In this document: positions 5,620-6,808 of the stretch, one piece after another
Layout of the letters: the number at the start of each line of letters is the position of its first letter
Numbering within the stretch: position 1 is the stretch's first letter
Source: an uncultured Collinsella sp.
Lineage (GTDB): Bacteria; Actinomycetota; Coriobacteriia; Coriobacteriales; Coriobacteriaceae
DNA length: 6,808 nucleotides
Direction: 5' to 3'
Assembly: GCA_900554135.1 (NCBI GenBank)
Contig: USFU01000092.1
Span: 1 to 6,808, forward strand
Notes under the pieces: generated by a model
What the model saw: the letters and a program-made list of their open reading frames with translations, nothing else
Told to the model about the DNA's origin: nothing
Databases searched by the model: none
Program-made: the position numbers and the translations under genes

Positions 5620-6480
5620 ATGGACAGCAGGGATATCGAGAAATGGCGTGTCGAACTTGACAGCTACGCCCATGTAGAAGACGGCGTTGAGTATTGGCTC
5701 GCACGCGATTTAATGGAGCCCCTCGGATACACCCAATGGCGTAATTTTGAGACTGCGGTTAAGAGATCCATGGCATCGTGTGACACCAATAAAATGCCTG
5801 TTGCCGCCCATTTTGCTGAGGCCAGCAAAATGGTAGATGCCGGCATCGCCAAACGAGCCGTAAAAGACTACAAGCTGACACGCTACGCATGCTATTTAAT
5901 CGCCCAAAACGGAGACCCAAACAAGCCCGAAATCGCGCTCGCACAGGCGTACTTCGCCGTGCAGACACGCCGTCAGGAGCTCATAGAGCAGCGCTTCGCA
6001 GAGATTCAGCGCCTACAGGCGCGCCACTCGTTATCCGATTCAGAGAAACAGCTCTCGGGCATTGCGTTCAAACGAGGCGTGGACTCCAAAGGATTCGCAA
6101 TCATCAAGTCGAAGGGCGATGAGGCGTTATTCGGCGGCAGAAGCACGGCGGACATGAAGCGGCAGCTTGGTATGCCCAAGAGCGCGGCATTGGCGGACAG
6201 GTTAGCCGATGTTCTCATCAAAGCAAAGGACCTTACGAACTCAATGACGGCCTTCAACGCCGAGGAACACGATCTGTACGGCCTGGACCAGATCAAGCAA
6301 GAGCACATCGAGAACAACACAAGCGTGCGTGGTAGCCTCATCGACCGTGGAATTGTCCCCGAGAATCTACCGCCTGCCGAGGATACAAAGAAGCTCGAAC
6401 GTCGCGTGAAAGCAGACGAGAAAAAGCTCAAGGAGGGTACTGACGGTTTTACCGATCCCCAAGGTAAACTCGATCTGTAA
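5620..6480 (+). CDS. dinD: DNA damage-inducible protein D (DinD), Bro-N domain
   Basis: This 286-residue protein closely follows E. coli DinD in order and length (about 274 residues). Residues 24-50 contain the Bro-N type opening [20 protein letters not shown]. Residues 86-120 carry the family signature, [15 protein letters not shown] and then [13 protein letters not shown]. The central [16 protein letters not shown] (158-173) matches the DinD segment before its second half, and the end (254-272) is lysine-rich and probably helical. E. coli DinD is an SOS-induced protein reported to disassemble RecA filaments; acting on RecA-DNA in this host is therefore inference from the family. Its codon use is looser (AAA, AAT and TTA occur) than in the scaffold/GGGtGRT operon, consistent with low expression or horizontal origin. 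It stands alone, just upstream of a tRNA-Lys locus with repeated 3' ends. A typical actinobacterial SOS box is not complete upstream. Confidence 0.92.
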   Translation: MDSRDIEKWRVELDSYAHVEDGVEYWLARDLMEPLGYTQWRNFETAVKRSMASCDTNKMPVAAHFAEASKMVDAGIAKRAVKDYKLTRYACYLIAQNGDPNKPEIALAQAYFAVQTRRQELIEQRFAEIQRLQARHSLSDSEKQLSGIAFKRGVDSKGFAIIKSKGDEALFGGRSTADMKRQLGMPKSAALADRLADVLIKAKDLTNSMTAFNAEEHDLYGLDQIKQEHIENNTSVRGSLIDRGIVPENLPPAEDTKKLERRVKADEKKLKEGTDGFTDPQGKLDL

Positions 6481-6488
6481 ATGCGGCT

Positions 6489-6585
6489 GCGCCCCGACGG
6501 GTTCGACCCCATGCGAGGTCAACAAAAAAAGCGACCAGCCGAAGCCAGTCGCTTTAACATGCTTTGGGTGGGCCGTCAGGGGGTC
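6489..6585. repeat. Direct repeat copy A: degenerate tRNA 3' end, terminator and 25-bp flank
   Basis: Bases 6489-6513 are identical to 6667-6691. After a hairpin that keeps its shape but not its sequence, 6554-6585 match 6732-6762 with a single inserted base. The last 20 or so bases of this copy are the 3' part of the tRNA-Lys gene (T-stem 3' strand, acceptor 3' strand and CCA, which here reads CCCA). Similarity stops inside the T-loop. The two copies are 178 bp apart. It is either an att-like duplication left by an integrated element or the stump of a decayed tandem tRNA copy. Confidence 0.85.
6524..6555 (-). terminator. Leftward terminator of repeat copy A
   Basis: Read on the minus strand, 6554-6544 pair with 6539-6529 to give an 11-bp stem with a UUCG tetraloop closed by C-G, followed by a T-run (complement of 6524-6530). 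Two stem positions are G-U wobbles on the minus strand but A-C mismatches on the plus strand, which shows it evolved for leftward transcription. Rightward, with only TTT after the stem, it could at best weakly terminate dinD. Confidence 0.8.
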
Positions 6586-6666
6586 AGCCTGCTTCGCAGG
6601 CGGCCGCTGCGGCACTTCGCGCCTTGCGCGCTGCGCTGGTAAATGCTTACGCATTTCCTCAGCTCC
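6586..6666. repeat. Cluster of short palindromes between the two tRNA-end repeats
   Basis: The 81 bases between the copies hold GCCTGC-TTC-GCAGGC (6587-6601), the 8-base palindrome GCGGCCGC (6600-6607), GC-rich alternating sequence to about 6640, and AAATGC-TTAC-GCATTT (6641-6656). I see no gene. The density of palindromes resembles a small repeat element, but the family is not recognised. Confidence 0.5.
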
Positions 6667-6762
6667 GCGCCCCGACGGGTTCGACCCCATGTACGGTTAA
6701 CAAAAAAGACGGCCAACCGAAGTTGACCGTCTTAACATGCTTTGGTGGGCCGTCAGGGGGTC
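6667..6762. repeat. Direct repeat copy B: 3' end of the intact tRNA-Lys, its terminator and 25-bp flank
   Basis: This copy corresponds to copy A at 6489-6585 and continues into the apparently intact tRNA-Lys gene. The 25-bp block 6667-6691 is identical to 6489-6513, and 6732-6762 differ from 6554-6585 by one deletion. Confidence 0.85.
6702..6733 (-). terminator. Intrinsic terminator of the tRNA-Lys gene
   Basis: On the minus strand, 6733-6722 pair with 6717-6706 to make a 12-bp stem with a C-closed UUCG tetraloop, followed by a T-run (complement of 6702-6707). One pair is U-G on the minus strand but C-A on the plus strand. It begins 9 bases after the tRNA CCA end. Confidence 0.92.
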
Positions 6763-6808
6763 GAACCCTGGACCTTGGGATTAAGAGTCCCCTGCTCTAC
6801 CAACTGAG
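6743..6808 (-). tRNA. tRNA-Lys, anticodon CTT (5' end beyond the window)
   Basis: The minus strand shows a tRNA from position 11 to the encoded CCA at 6745-6743. The D-arm reads CTCAGTTGGTAGAGC. The anticodon arm GGGGA-CTCTTAA-TCCCA has CTT at 34-36 (complement of 6783-6785), which reads AAG; its first pair (27-43) is a G-A mismatch. The T-arm CAGGG-TTCGACC-CCCTG is perfectly paired, and the acceptor 3' strand is ACGGCCC followed by A and CCA. The 5' strand, expected to begin GGGCCGT, lies outside. AAG is the only lysine codon used in the scaffold/GGGtGRT operon, so this tRNA reads its preferred codon. Its 3' end is duplicated at 6554-6585. Confidence 0.95.

Noticed and set aside
6489..6513. 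The 25-bp repeat block as a T-arm of another tRNA
   Set aside because: It contains GGGTTCGACCC, which resembles a T-arm, but the 5-bp stem cannot be completed on either strand and no acceptor or CCA follows.

Overview
The window looks like chromosomal DNA from a GC-rich, anaerobic gut actinobacterium of the Coriobacteriia, most like Collinsella. That assignment is inference. It rests on GC-rich codon use, on the paired scaffold-like and GGGtGRT genes found in obligate anaerobes, and on a fumarate-reductase-like soluble flavoprotein. No rRNA or other firm taxonomic marker is present.

Layout from left to right. The 3' end of an unidentified gene (to 67) is followed by a strong intrinsic terminator (97-130). 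Next come about 590 bases without a convincing gene but with several inverted repeats (131-721). A leftward gene (722-1525) encodes a RAYT/IS200-type Y1 transposase-like protein with a C-terminal helix-turn-helix; its second HUH histidine and its expected catalytic tyrosine both appear to be substituted. After a divergent intergenic region comes a two-gene rightward operon (1918-3675). It encodes an IscU/NifU-like Fe-S scaffold-like protein and a GGGtGRT-family protein, both with strongly biased codon use that suggests high expression, and it ends in a 13-bp-stem terminator. Then come a monocistronic FAD-dependent oxidoreductase of the fumarate reductase/L-aspartate oxidase superfamily (3932-5458) and dinD (5620-6480), a DNA-damage-inducible Bro-N protein. 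The right end holds a leftward tRNA-Lys(CTT), cut by the window edge, with its own UUCG-loop terminator. A degenerate upstream copy of the tRNA 3' end, the terminator and a further 25-bp sequence lies 178 bp to its left.

Functional reading. The scaffold/GGGtGRT pair is the most interesting known-but-uncharacterised system here: it is conserved and apparently highly expressed, has a cysteine pattern that differs from classical IscU, and its partner has no assigned function. The transposase-like gene looks like an inactivated or domesticated DNA-binding protein. The right end resembles a tRNA-associated integration or duplication scar next to dinD. I see no CRISPR array, no toxin-antitoxin pair and no complete insertion sequence.
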